From: Beverwykella pulmonaria
Lineage: Eukaryota > Ascomycota > Dothideomycetes > Pleosporales > Melanommataceae
Direction: 5' to 3'
Length of the DNA stretch: 64,000 bases
Assembly (NCBI GenBank): GCA_001599595.1
Contig: BCHH01000024.1
Span: 67,006-131,005, forward strand
The first letter of the stretch is position 1; each line of letters begins with the position of its first letter. Positions 1-11,861 of the stretch are shown piece by piece. The position numbers were made by a program, and so were the translations under genes. Below the pieces are notes generated by a model. That model was not told the DNA's origin. It worked only from the letters and a program-made list of their open reading frames with translations, and searched no databases.

Positions 1-2945
1 ACGTGCCTCGCTTACCTGCGCGAATCCTCGCTGTTCTTTTGCGCCCGCCTGCGCGCCGTGCTGCGCCTGTTGACGGGGTTGGTTCCTCATCTGCAGCCCG
101 CATCTGTGCTACTTCTTCGAACCGTAACAAATGCTTTAGTTACGCATAGATGCTATGGGATTTAACAATCCAACAGTACTTAACCTACTTGTTTGACCTC
201 AACCCTTGTTACCTTACTAAACTAGAGTTGCGCCAACTATACTGCTGTTTTGGCCACCTGTTAGTTAATTAGCTCGCACAGCTACTTACTTGCGCTAGAC
301 ATGATCTAAACTTAGCAATGCTCTAGTATATTACTAAGTACTACAAGTTCTGCTAGACCTATGGCAAGTCCCCTGGCTAATTTAAGTTTACCCTAAAGGA
401 TGACGTAGCCTTTAACTATTGTATCTTTGTTGATGTTATGTATATTAACAGCAACCTAGTCCTACATATTGTTGATAAGTAAACTTAGTTCTAGGTAGCT
501 AAGTGGCTAAAGGATATCTTAGCTAAGCACACCTGGGAGACGTTACAGCTTATCTAGATTAACACGTACTTGGGTCCTCTAGACGTTATTACTTATAATC
601 AAGGCACTAACTTTGCATTAAAAGACTTCAAACAGTTTGCTATTAATGTTGGCACTATTACTAAAGGAGTCCTAGTAGAGGCCCACAACTTAGTTGGAAT
701 TGTTGAACGCTATTATGCGCTACTTAAGCGTATCTACAGTGTTATTACTAAGGAGATCCCTAGAGTTAAGCCTAAACTTATGCTCTAAATAGCTGTAAAA
801 GCCCTTAATAATACTGCTAGCCCTAATAGCTTAGTTCCCACCCTATTAGTCTTTGGCGCCTTCCCCTAGATGGTTGAAGCAGATGCCCCTTTGCTAACAA
901 TTACCCAACAATTAAAGGCACTCTAGAAAGCTATAGTAGAAGTTAAGAAACTAAGAGCTAAATGACAAATTAAGGACGCCCTCTATACTTGAAATGGCCC
1001 TAACATCTCTGCAATACACAACCTACTATTAAATTTACAGGTCTTAGTTTGGAGAACTAGAGCAATTAATAAATAGAAAGGGCTATACACTCTACTCTAC
1101 ACTAACAGAGAGACCTGCACTGTTGACCTTAACAGTATACTAACCTAATTCTAAACTACTGCTGCTAAACCCTACTATAGTAAAGGCAACAGGCTTAACT
1201 AGCATAATAAACTACTAGAGCAGGAGGACTATCTACTGCAAACTACCCTAGCTAGCCTAGTCCCTTAACTACCTATAAAGTGCGGCTAAGGCAGACTCTG
1301 CAAACACCTAGCAAGCGCAAACTGTACTGTAACCTACAGTACATCTGCATTTACTGTCTTCCTAGCAGATAAGCTAGAACTCTAGTTTACTGCCTTACAT
1401 ATAGCAGAAGTTTAAGGACTGATTGACAAAGGCGTGTTCATAACTATCAAAGACTACAACACCCTAAAAGGTGTCTAGGTATTTGGCTTACGCTTTGTAG
1501 ACAAAGTCAAGCATTAAGGCACTAACAACGCCTTTGAGAAATTGCGGCTTGTTGTACAAGCATACTAGGACTCTAAGAAATCCCTTGTGCTTACTTAATC
1601 ACTAACTATACAGCAGATAAGCTAGCGTCTCCTTATTTGCCTCGCCGCCATAAAGGATAAAAAAGACAACACTATGCTGTATCTTCAGGATATCTCCTAG
1701 GCGTACGTCTAATCTCTCACAAACCTTAATTAAGACTTTTACATACGCTCTGCTCTAGAGCTCGCGGCGGCACTTAGTATCCCTAAGGGGACGGTAGTTA
1801 AGGTGGTAAAACTACTGTACAGTGTTCCTAAGGCTGGCAACTATTGGTTCAAGACATATTACAACTACTATGTTAAGGAACTTAATATGTTGCAGTCCAC
1901 GTACAACCCTTGTCTCCTTGGCAGCAACAACTAACAAGCCTTTAGAATAGTTGCCCTACAAACTAACAATACCCTTATCTTAGCTAACTGCACTTTTGCC
2001 AACCTAGAGCAGTTAAAGCTTAAGAAAGCTGGTTTCCTAGCTAAGGACTGTGAGACACTCAAGCCTAACACACTACTAAAGTTCAACAGCTGTATAATTA
2101 CCTGCACGTCCTCCAGTATTACTATTACGCAGGCAGCCTAGTGCAAAAACCTAGCATTAATCACTACTACCCCCACTAACATAACTAGCTCTTAAGGCAA
2201 CGTACGCAAGTCTCTCTCTACTATTGAACAGTACGTCGCTCAACGCGCTTAAGGGGCGTACATTGCTTCCACCTGCTACCTAGAAGCTTTGTTTGACCTT
2301 TCTGTTGCTGCCTAGGTAAATAGTAGTGCAAAACATAGATTACCTAAAAAATCTAACATTACACTACTTAACAAGTGTATCCAATGGCTAATTAACAACA
2401 GAAGCAGAGGACTTAAAATAGTTAAGCTTGACCTGAAGACCCTGAAGCTCCTTGTCTTTACTAACGCATTATTTGCTAACAACAAAGACCTGTTGTTACA
2501 AATAGGATACATTATTGTACTTGCAGACAGCGACAACAACGCTAATATTATTTACTAGTCCTCTACTAAGTGCAAGCGTGTTACTAGAAGCGTCTTAGCA
2601 TTGGAACTATACGCAATGGTTGCTGGCTTTAATACTGGCACTGTGCTCAAGGCCACTATTAAACAATTACTCCACGTTAAACTCCTGATGACTATCTGCA
2701 CTAATTTGAACTCTCTATACTAGTGCCTTGTATGACTGGGCACTACACAAGAGAAATAGCTTATGATTGATGTTATGTGCCTCTAACAGGCATACGAGCA
2801 GCGACTTATTGCAGAGGTCAAATAGATTGATGGAAATAGCAACCCTGCTGACGCCATGACTAAGACTAAAGCAAACTTAGCTCTCCGCGCCCTTATCGAT
2901 ACGAACAAACTCAACGTTAAGGCGAATTAGTGGGTGGAATGAGTG
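1..2945 (+). mobile_element. Decayed Ty1/copia LTR retrotransposon, pol region
   Basis: This is the pol part of a copia-type retroelement, broken by very many stop codons. An integrase core piece lies near 570-785 (GTNF and GIVERY motifs). A reverse transcriptase piece lies near 1650-1930 (LYSVPKAGNYWFKTY, then TYNPCLL). An RNase H piece lies near 2530-2900 (SLY-LGTTQE, then NPADAMTK). The order INT-RT-RNase H is that of Ty1/copia. Most in-frame stops are TAG or TAA where the family has Gln, and the integrase catalytic HD pair reads YN. Both patterns fit C-to-T change in CA/TG dinucleotides, as in RIP. The left end lies outside the window and I could not define LTRs, so the right limit is approximate. 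It cannot encode a working protein. Confidence 0.85.
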
Positions 2946-4002
2946 GAGGAGGATCTTAGGGCACACACGGAGAAGCAGTGAAGGGATTGTGGTTGGCGGC
3001 ATTAGGATGGGAGTCTGATCCTTTAGAGAAGTTGCCAGTGTTGGTATTACAGTGGATTAAGCGAGCGATCCGCACAGGCATAAATATACGGCCCTGGCAA
3101 TTTAGAAGGAGGACACACCTGAGAATCAAAACCTACAATTGGCAAGCTAGCAGAGGACTTCGACGTCGCTGCTAGCCCTTGCTACGTAGAAGATTCGTGG
3201 TCACAAGCAATACATACTCTTTCTACCGTACCCTTCCAACCGTACCCTGCGCTCTTGCACCGCCGTGGATTAGCGTTCTGCGAAACCCACGGGCAGTCGA
3301 TTAACAGCGTCTATAGGACCTTCCCATTTCACGGGCGGGTATACCGACAGCTACCATGACCTTGCCTTCTCAGCGGCGGAGTCAGATGCGAAAATATAGC
3401 AAGAGGAGGGTGCTCATAAAACACGCATTGATTCGAAAGCAAAGGTTCGGATAGCAAGCGCCCTCGAAAATTCCATGCAACTACACACTCTCATCAGCTC
3501 CTCGTCCGGCAATACCTGCGGCAGCGGAACTTACAATATAGCATGTGCGAGATGTGGTCTCACCACTGTGCCTCCTTGTACCCACCGTGCCTGTCAATTG
3601 CTAGGTCGATGTCATGTAAATTTATCCCAACCGTGCATCTCGTACCACGCTACCGCACGGTGTGCTAGACGGGATATAGCGCTTGCAGAATGGCAACGAT
3701 ATTTCGCGATCCAGAAATATCTGCCACGCATGATGAGCGTGTGGAATTGGACATGAATGACGAAGTCCTTGGCCCATTTCTGAGCTATGGACAGACAGCG
3801 GCAGAGCGAAGTCGTTCTCGAGCGTGATGACATTGCTATAGTTCTAGTCGTTAGTGTCTAGGCTCCTGCACATTGGGAACGGGGCCAATCTCCCGCCCGT
3901 GACCATAATGCTTGTGGGGAAGAGGTTGTTCTCTAACAGCTTCCCGATCTGCTGCGGGCACATGACGTTGAAGTTGCTATGGCCCTGACTTCGAAGTCTC
4001 CC
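2946..4002. other. Gene-poor stretch right of the copia element
   Basis: No convincing gene is visible. Short open frames on both strands (for example 3475-3756) show no recognisable motif. The first 200 bases may still belong to the retroelement or its LTR, but no LTR pair can be identified. Confidence 0.4.
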
Positions 4003-4010
4003 AAATTGAC

Positions 4011-4164
4011 TGGTAGCAGCCCAAGATGATATACGCCTCCTCTAAGGAGGCTCTCAAGCGCTCTCTGACTGTTACCGTGATTGAGCTGGTGTCTTATGAC
4101 TCTAATGATCTTGAATATAATAGCATTAATTATCAAGACCATCAGCAAAGGTCTTGCTGGCTAA
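4011..4164 (+). pseudogene. ADF/cofilin C-terminal fragment, frameshifted
   Basis: The frame from 4023 reads KMIYASSKEALKRSL, which matches the conserved actin-binding helix of ADF/cofilin. It continues to DSNDLEYNSI. One base later, in the next frame, it reads LIIKTISKGLAG followed by TAA at 4162-4164, which is the normal end of a fungal cofilin. A single-base frameshift near 4118 therefore separates the body from the tail. The upstream cofilin exons are not recognisable, and a TAG interrupts the frame just before KMIYAS. It reads as a truncated extra copy of cofilin, not the functional gene. The match is to the family as I know it; no alignment was run. Confidence 0.5.
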
Positions 4165-5023
4165 AAGCGCCATTGAAGGTTTTTGGGCGCCGCCTTCTGA
4201 GCCTAATATCGGGTGGCTCCTGTATCAGCGGCCAAAGCAGTTGAATATAAATTTTGGCAACAAGGACATGCACATAAGGGCGGAAACAGGTAGTAGGAAT
4301 TAGATAATGGACATGGTTGGGGGATAGGTCACTTTGCTAGAACCCTGAAATAACCTGCGGTGAAGAACTGCGTTGGTGCTTGTTTAATGTGAATGAATGA
4401 GGCCAACAATTAGGCGTATAAGGAATGTAAAAGTCGTATGGAGCTAACAACTCAAACGAAGATTATATTTGCCCATGCCTGGGGAACTAACTAGAATGGG
4501 TAGTGATAGATCACATGGGACACGTGACAGTTGCTGTTCACCTTGAGGATACAAAGAGGAGTGGTACGCCACTTTCAATCGTATCTAGTGAGCTTTTGGC
4601 TCACATTCTCGATATATGGTTATTTAATTATAGTTTCAAGCATGCTCATACCGTACTGAATCATCTACGAGAAGTTTAGGGGGTGATTGTGGCAAGACTC
4701 GGTGAGGTAGATTATAGTAAATGCTTCAGCCCCAATGCTTATGGAATAACCATTGCAAGTTAAGCGGAGAGTGGATCTTTTTATCAAGACTTCTGTACCG
4801 AATAGAATGATATGGACGCCTCGAATAAGGACAGTTGATGCGGTAGGCGCATTTTGTACGACTCCACAGCGTGATGAAATGATGAAACTCCTTGCTTAGT
4901 ACAGAAATGTGACATGAATCCACCATAGCCAATCTTACTCAAATTTAGCCCCTTCAAAGAAACTACATGTAGATTGATAAACCTCGTCAGGCTTTACAAC
5001 AAAAAGGAAGGCCACTAATCCTC
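4165..5023. other. No recognisable gene
   Basis: Only short random-looking frames are present. One CACGTGAC motif occurs near 4519-4526. Nothing else is supported. Confidence 0.4.
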
Positions 5024-5614
5024 TCAAAACCACAGCGGCAACCTAGTATTCTGGCTACCAATCCAAATTTCGACCTGGATTCCTCTTCTCCTGAACGCAT
5101 GGATCACAGGCTGCAGAGCATTCCGGATGCGAGTAGGATTCGAATAACCTACGGGTGGGCCCTTTGGTATATCATCGATGCGAATGATGAGCTCAAATTC
5201 TGTCCGGAGATCCACATCCATCAACGCGCTGAAATAGCTCTCGGTCACGCTTTTGTCTCTCAGTTTCGTCCTCACGGTCAACTTCCTCATCCGCGAGTTC
5301 GAGGGCGTGATGCCAAAGCGGAAGATATCCAGCGATAGGAACGTTTGCAGACTCTCTAGATCCACTTCGAGGTGCCTACTATTATTATAAAGCCAGTCGA
5401 CGGCCTCGTAGGCGAATGCTTGGCCCACACGCGGGACTTGCGTAAAGTGCAGAATTCCACAATCGGGCAGGGCGTTGAAAGGCGGACTTGCGAAACGAAG
5501 AAGAAGCGGATCGTTCATCTGGCGCAACGCTTCATTGTCCCAGAGAAATGAATAAACTTGGTCGCGGAGCTCGCGCGGGAGGCGGGCATGGAAACGCTTG
5601 GCGAGGTTGAGCAT
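5024..5614 (-). CDS. Small F-box-like hypothetical protein
   Basis: A single exon encodes 196 residues with no intron needed. Residues 13-26 read LPRELRDQVYSFLW, which is the start of an F-box or related LPxEL(R) domain of the sort found in large families of uncharacterised proteins in plant-associated ascomycetes. The rest is a mixed alpha/beta sequence with a repeated hydrophobic pattern (LESLQTFLSLDIFRFGI) and no catalytic motif. There is no signal peptide or membrane segment. If the F-box reading is right it would bind Skp1 and recruit a substrate to an SCF ubiquitin ligase. However, many such short proteins lack a substrate domain and their role is unknown. The neighbours on both sides are gene-poor sequence. 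Confidence 0.6.
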   Translation of the reverse strand: MLNLAKRFHARLPRELRDQVYSFLWDNEALRQMNDPLLLRFASPPFNALPDCGILHFTQVPRVGQAFAYEAVDWLYNNSRHLEVDLESLQTFLSLDIFRFGITPSNSRMRKLTVRTKLRDKSVTESYFSALMDVDLRTEFELIIRIDDIPKGPPVGYSNPTRIRNALQPVIHAFRRRGIQVEIWIGSQNTRLPLWF

Positions 5615-6190
5615 GGTCGTGTCTTGGATTCTACAAGTATATTTAAAAGAGAGTTCTACGAAGCCTGATTGTTAGCTAGCTACTTACGACTTCGCAAAAG
5701 CTTTGTCCATGCCGATATTGTTTATTGAAAGCTGTATGTGTTTGTGGACATTGGTGTGTAATGCGGGGAAATGGGATGTAAAGTTAGAATCTAAGACAAG
5801 AAGGCATCAGCTCAAGGCCGCTCACAAGGGGGTTTAGCTATGTACGGAGGCCGGTTACTTCCACAAAGGCCAATTTGGCAAACATGGCAGTCAGAAACCG
5901 CAATGTCACCCCGAGTTGAAAATATCAAACATGGCTTTGTCGAAAAGCGAATTCCTACGAATCTTTTTAAAAGAGAGGTTGCATGTACCCACTGAATCCG
6001 TTAAGACGACCAGTGTGTGCACGCTGGGAAGATCGGATCGGCAACCAGAACACTTCAATTACAGAAGGTCGCGTGTCCTTAAATCAAAGCGGTATGCTGC
6101 TTCTCTATCATCTCATTCATAGGAAAGACTGCACCTTCATCCAAAACCCAGTACCACTATTCCTAATATCCTACTCTCTTCTAAATAGTC
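5615..6190. other. Intergenic, no recognisable gene
   Basis: Overlapping short frames on the plus strand (5916-6267) show no motif or codon pattern that supports coding. Confidence 0.4.
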
Positions 6191-6222
6191 TCCTGTTCCT
6201 CCACTTGTCCCACCAAATCCCC

Positions 6223-6833
6223 AATGTCACACATTTAATCTATGAAGGTCTTACCATCTACTTGTAGTGTAGTTTGCATTCCGGTGCCTCGGCCGATTAG
6301 GTTATCGCGATGAAGAGTCCAGTAAACCGAGGAACACTTCCCATACTTGACGATGTCTGTGATTAGGCCTTGCGTGGGCCAGCTGACTCGGCGCAAGGGG
6401 GTGAGGAGTGTGCTACTTGCGCTGATTCCACCCGCCTGTTGGGCTTGGCCTGGACCTCCACTGATATCACTGTTATATTCTATTCAATTCTGAACTTCTC
6501 GTCACGTATGGTCCGGGCGTAGTTGTTTGTAGCCGGGGTATCGAGAGAAGCCCATGACCAAGAGGGGCCACGGAAGGAATATGGGGATGTGGTGGAGGAG
6601 TCGAGGGAGGGAAGGATGAACCCGAGTTTGTAGGTCTAGCCCGCTGCTGTATTGGGGAGAGAAATGGTGTGAGTATGGGAGGGAGAGTCGGGAGGGGTGA
6701 GAGTGAGGGTCATTACATGTCGTTTGGTATTGTGATGGGGGATGAGACGAAGTCGAATTGTTTGTGTCTGGAGGCGCTGATGGGCATCATAGTTTGGGGG
6801 ACGAGGAATTCGCGGCTTTGAAACTGCAAACAA
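6223..6833 (-). pseudogene. Possible HET-domain C-terminal remnant
   Basis: On the minus strand one frame contains RGPSWSWASLDTPATN. The PSWSWAS motif marks the region after the HET domain in many fungal heterokaryon-incompatibility-like proteins. The same frame runs upstream from 6833 with a single TAG at about 6633-6635. Downstream it hits a TAG near 6492, and the following sequence is open in a shifted frame for about 80 codons (ISGGPGQAQQAGG, then a TAA near 6223). This fits a HET C-terminal region that has lost its N-terminal HET domain and gained a stop and a frameshift. Only the SWSWAS motif is diagnostic, so confidence is limited. Confidence 0.35.
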
Positions 6834-6849
6834 GCATCCGCCCGTGGCT

Positions 6850-8239
6850 TCTAGTCGCCTGCATGTTCTAGCGTGATGGGTTTAAAGGGGGACGCGAAGG
6901 ACAAGGGAGGCAGATAGGAGAGAACTGTGAGGCTGTGTGTGGACTTTATGATGGGGAGATTATAAATGTCTATAGGGTGTAGTTGTGAGGCAGGAAGAGT
7001 AGATTATACACAAATGACTTACTTCCCCCTTATCCCCACAAGCACCATGATCCATCCTACCACTCGCCGCGCCAGCCTGTCATGAAGGTATCTAAGTATC
7101 ATAACACGACAACCCAAACATCCATCTCGCGACGCCTGTTTGAACAACGTTGATGCCAGCTTCCACTCCAGGTGTTGTGAAATAATGTACCCCGCCTAGG
7201 AAAACAGCTCCAACCCGTCGTTGGCATTAACGAATAGGAGAGCGATCTAAGAGTTGTAGCGCCACATCAGTCAACTTCAGCTCCAGAGCCGAACATGCTG
7301 ATGTTGTCATTGCCTTGGGAATGGGCTGACCAGACGGTGGAGTACTGGGTGAACTGTTGTTGCTCGTATTTTCTACCCAAGGCGAGAAGGTAGACTGTGG
7401 TTGTGTTGAAAGGCAGCTGGCTAGCCGAGACTGGGACACGTGACATCCTCGTGACAGGCACATGATAGGCACGTGACCAAGATGGCTGGGCAGATGTCCG
7501 AGTATATAGCACCAGCCTGGTTCTATGTTGGCACCTCAAGCAATATTTTTCTGTCCCCTCCCACTCAGAGCTCTCACATTTTAACAGGTTGAACGGTGAA
7601 TCGTGGGAGGAATCGTCGGCCGCTCGAATTGACAAGCCGCAGTTGCCTAGTTGTCCTTTTGTCGCCGTACACAATTGATAGAGTTGTGCTCAGATGGAGA
7701 GCGCACTTACAGATATGGCCCAGAAATTCTGAATAGGTTGTATCGACAGGAAGTGCGAAGAGGCGCCAAGACCCAAGAAAATAAACGTGCCACGCCCGCA
7801 ACTAGACCGCTGCCCACCGTAGATCCAAGACATCTGGCCAGCAAATCCTCTCGACGACATCACATCACGGCAATTGCACAACAGCGCCCAATAAACCGGT
7901 CCTCTCATTCTACGGAACTGCTAGCCAGCAAGTTCCAATGAAGTCCCAGTAACGTACATGAACAGGCTCTGCCGTCTCATCTGGCAACCAGCCTAGAAAG
8001 ATCCCACGACACCAATCCTTTCGCAAAAACACTGCAGCAAACCGGCCACCTTGCATACATAGACACAAGGCTCGCGGCAAGCTGCCCATGTCATTCGCAG
8101 CGGACGATCGCTCTTCCCATATCGGAATCACCGCAGCACTCGGTGCACATCGACACCCACCATCCGCCGATGCTCCAGCGCAGAATATGACCGAGGCCGT
8201 GTCAGAAGTCGAGTAGAGGGAAGGGGGGCGAGTCATTCA
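6850..8239. other. Gene-poor stretch with CACGTGAC motifs
   Basis: No gene is supported. Overlapping frames near 7227-7941 lie on both strands without motifs. Two CACGTGAC-type sites occur within 40 bases near 7437-7476, the second in GGCACGTGACC. Confidence 0.4.
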
Positions 8240-9111
8240 CTACTCTTCAATGGCATTCTTCTTCTTCTTCTTGGAGGGCTGGGCGGCGCCTTCCTTCTTC
8301 TGGTGGACGATGAAGCGCGTGTAGCACTCTTCGGGGTCCCACTCGAAGCCAGCGAGGACGGGCAGGTCTAGTTCGTCGTCGGCCTGGGGTGGTTGGAGTT
8401 AGCAAAGCGTTTCTGGAGAGCAAGGCTGCGACACAGTGACAACAGCGTGGCAGGCTTCGGGTGCTGCTAGGTTCCGGCGCGAGATGGTACACGCTGGACA
8501 AGACAGGGCCGGTGGCCTACCTTCTTCTTGAACTGCTTGTAGATGGCGTCTAACGCGTCCTTGATTGTCACACCCTTCATATTCCGTGCAGTGACTTCCA
8601 GTCCGAGCGGGAAATGCAGGTCAATCTTCTTGACTTTGGGTATGCAAAGTGGCTTCTTCAGTACATCCTTCTCGTCGAGCGTCGAAGGAGACGTGTTCAG
8701 CTTCCTGTGCGACCATTGTGTCAGCCTAGTCCAGTGCGAGGAGAGGCGGCGGCGGCGGCGACGGCAACCCAGCCGACAGCGAGCTTGCCCGTCGACTAAA
8801 ACGACGGCCGAGCGGGAGCAGAATGAAGGGAGCGACAAACCAGTTGAGCTTCTGCGTCTCGGGAGCAATCTTGATCTCCTTCTTCTCCTTTTCTGTACAC
8901 CGGTCAGCCCCACATCCCCCTCACGTACGGCTCCCTTGACGCAATTGTAGCCTGGCGCTGCAGATTGCTTACCTAGGTCGACAATGTTGTAGACATCGGC
9001 GGCCATGGAGCTGGCTCTCCGGTGGCCCTTCTTGACTTCCTCGGCGGTGGCCTTTCTAGGCTCCTCCGTGAGGGAGTCGATCTTGGACAAGTCTGATGTT
9101 TCAGCTGCCAT
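8240..9111 (-). CDS. DUF6699-like conserved protein, four exons
   Basis: Four exons (9111-8973, 8892-8841, 8704-8521, 8383-8240) join in frame to 172 residues. The introns are 80, 136 and 137 bp, with GT..AG ends (GTAAGC, GTTTGT and GTAGGC donors). The core runs LNTSPSTLDEKDVLKKP, then KIDLHFPLGLEVTARN, then GVTIKDALDAIYKQF. This resembles the fungal DUF6699 fold (a W/LN-x-SP opening, a beta-rich middle and a closing VTVxDVLxAIY helix), whose function is unknown. The C-terminus is lysine-rich (QPSKKKKKNAIEE). An in-frame ATG at 9150 would add 13 residues. I chose 9111 because MAAETSD gives the more typical N-terminus. No signal or membrane segment is present. Confidence 0.65.
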
Positions 9112-10018
9112 GATTGCGGGGACAGAGGGTAGCAGTGGATGGGTAGACAAGCTACGAGCAGGCTGGTGGGAGGTCTAAAAACAGCTCGATCAAGTCCGTG
9201 TGGCAGAGCAGAGATGGATGCAGGTGTGGCGATGGTTGAAAGGTGGATGGTCAAGCACAGGAGTGTGTGAGAAGAGAGAGGAAGGAAGGGCGCAGCAGCA
9301 GTAGAAGAGGGGTCAGTCAGGTCGGAAGGGCAGGAGGCGGGTCACTTGATCACCACACCACCACCAATGGCATGGCGCCAATCCGGTTAGCCGCTGCTTT
9401 GTCCCTTGAGCTGACCCGCGCACGGACCACCAGAGTCTGGGGTAAATGGCGGGGTAAGCTCCACCGCAGCGCCCTTTTGCGTGAACCACGGGCAGCCATG
9501 AATAATAGCGAGCCGTCACAGCCTGGCACTGGAATTTGAAGCAGTTCTCTCGTGGCATTGAGCCTCTTTTGCGGCGTTGTGTTGTTGTTGCGAGCTGCGG
9601 CGGCCCGCCCTCGAGGTGGAGAGACGCTCACGCGATCGGCTTACCTACGTCATCAGCCGTTGCGCGAGGAAATGGCGCTCTTGCGCCGTTTCAGCTAGAC
9701 CGTTCCGTCTCTCAGACGACCTGGGTAACATGGTGATGCTACTGGAAAAGACGCGGAGGAGTCACGGAAGAGTCGCGGAGGAGTCCATTGTATCGCACGC
9801 AATGGGGTGGGCAGCATTGAGCTTGGCGTGCTGCCATGGGAGGACCGAAGCACAGGCTTCCAGCGTGGCCAGGTACCACTACGTGAGTTCGGCATGCGAA
9901 CGATAAGTGTATTTCTATAGAACGTGGACGCTAGACTGCAACCGCGTCTTCTAGGATTTTCTACGACGAGATGCAATGGAGAGTTGCAATCTCTAACACC
10001 AGACGAACCAGCTCGCAT
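9112..10018. other. Intergenic between divergent or tandem minus genes
   Basis: The stretch probably holds the 5' leader and promoter of the DUF6699-like gene and the 3' region of the aldo-keto reductase. Several short frames on both strands have no coding support. Confidence 0.4.
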
Positions 10019-11215
10019 CTAACTATGTCCCTGGATCGGCCTAGGCTGATACAACTCCTCGAGATACTTCTCCTCGTCGGCTGTCAGTGTCTTCCCCCGC
10101 GCCTCCAGAGCCTCGTCCATCCTCGCCTCCGTACTGAATCCGATGATTGGCGACGTGACCCTCTTGTTGATCCACGCGAGCGCGACATGGCTGATCTTCC
10201 AGTCATGCTTCGTCGCCAACTCCTCTACGCGCTCGATGATCTTCCTGTCCGTTTCGTGGGTGCCCGTTGTGAACATGGCGTTCTCCTTCTCGCCAGCAGA
10301 TCGCGTTGTAGAGCCAAAGGCGGACGCCGGACGCGCGAGGTGCCCGCGGCAGAGCGGTGCCCACTACAGAACGTTGCATCAGTACCTTGCAAACTATGCG
10401 ACGAGGAAGGACGGCCGTACCGGAATCAGCCCAACGCCCGTGCTATTGCAGAACCTGTTCATCTCGCGCTCCTCTTCCCGGTAGAGCAAATTGTAGTGGT
10501 TCTGCATGCTCACAAACTTGGTCCACCCATGCTTCTCCGCCACGAACTGCATCTGCGCAAATTGAACAGCCCACATACTACTCGCACCGATATACCTCAC
10601 CTTCCCACTCTTGACTAAATCATGCAGCGCCTCCATTGTCTCCTCCAACGGCGTGGTCTCGTCGAACCGGTGAATCTGTAGCAAATCAATGTACTCGAGG
10701 TCGAGGCGCTTGAGCGACGCATTGACCGCGTTGAAGATGGCCTGGCGCGAGAGCCCGCCCTGATTGGTGTAGTCCTTGAGCTGCGGCATCTCGTCTTTGT
10801 ATAGGATGCCGCGGACGCCGGGGTCTTCGCCAACGTAACCGAAGCATTTCGTGAGGATGACGAGCTTTTCCCGGGGGAGGTTGTATTTTTTGATGGCTTT
10901 GCCAATGATGACCTCGGAGACGCCGTTCGAGTATACGTTGGCTGTTCAAAAGACAGGAGGTTAGTGTTGATACAAGCAAGAAAGTACTCGGGGCTGAGTC
11001 GGAGGTGCCGAACCCGTATCCCATGTGTTGAGTCCTTTATCGTACGCCGCCTTGAGCAGTGGCAGAGCTTCTTCCTCTTCAATGACCCACGATTGCCACC
11101 TCTTGTCCCCAATGCTCATCGCACCCAGAATTGGCACCGAAACCCTCAACCCGCTCTTGCCCAGCTGCCTGTACTCGGCCTTCGAGTCCTTCAGTAGCGC
11201 TTTAATATCCGTCAT
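10019..11215 (-). CDS. Aldo/keto reductase, three exons
   Basis: Exons 11215-11014, 10941-10421 and 10363-10019 join to 355 residues, the usual length for fungal oxidoreductases of the AKR superfamily. The two introns are 72 and 57 bp. The catalytic tetrad is visible: Asp and Tyr in [12 protein letters not shown] (split by intron 1), Lys in LVILTK, and His in [10 protein letters not shown]. The NADPH-binding end has the expected [12 protein letters not shown] segment. The enzyme should reduce an aldehyde or ketone with NADPH in the cytosol. Family resemblance is to the yeast AAD-like and YakC-like enzymes, but the substrate cannot be told from sequence. Intron 2 restores [12 protein letters not shown], the conserved strand after LIP. 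An upstream in-frame ATG would add 34 residues with no homology, so the start was set at MTDIKALL. Confidence 0.88.
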
Positions 11216-11861
11216 GTTTTTAGTAGCCAGCTCGAGTCGATGGTGGGGCTTCGGTATATCGATGTGGGGTAGCCTGGAAGCGCGCAAAGGTGGCCAGTGG
11301 CAAGACGGGGGCCTCAATGCCTTTATGCATGCGGAAAGTGACCATCATGGGGTTGATTACAAAAGCGGCACGGAGCAATCGATGTTGTTACGCGGAATTT
11401 GCGGCGATAATCGTAACTCCCGTTGTTGATGTTGACATCAAAATGCTTGTTTTCGGCTTTAATGGACCGCTATGCCGTTGGCAGAACACATCCAGCGCCA
11501 CCTACCCACCACGTACGTGCATAACCCTCGAAGAGATGTGCGTTGATTTCGATCTTGGCAATCCCTGAATAGCATTGAAGCCTTTTCCAATGACGTGATT
11601 AAGATAGACGCATGCGTGCATATGGACCATAGCGATCTACGGGGTATCACGGGTAACAATACAGCAATTGTACATCTTGAGTGTCAATACAGGATCTGTT
11701 AATTCAATTATGCAAGTGAAACTTTCGTGGCGCGGTGGAGCTGATGTTATTGTTTTATTGCACACTGTCTTCGAGCTTTTCCCCCAGAGGCGCCCGTTCG
11801 CATACCGTAATGCAGAGAAGCTCATATGCCCGTGAAAGAAACCCGTACTCCCTACGAACGC
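11216..11861. other. Intergenic, no recognisable gene
   Basis: This holds the promoter side of the aldo-keto reductase and the 3' region of the ribosomal protein gene. No further gene is supported. Confidence 0.4.

Noticed and set aside
10394..10789. Separate small oxidoreductase ending at [11 protein letters not shown]
   Set aside because: The apparent stop lies in a 57-bp intron. Splicing restores [12 protein letters not shown] and the complete aldo-keto reductase.
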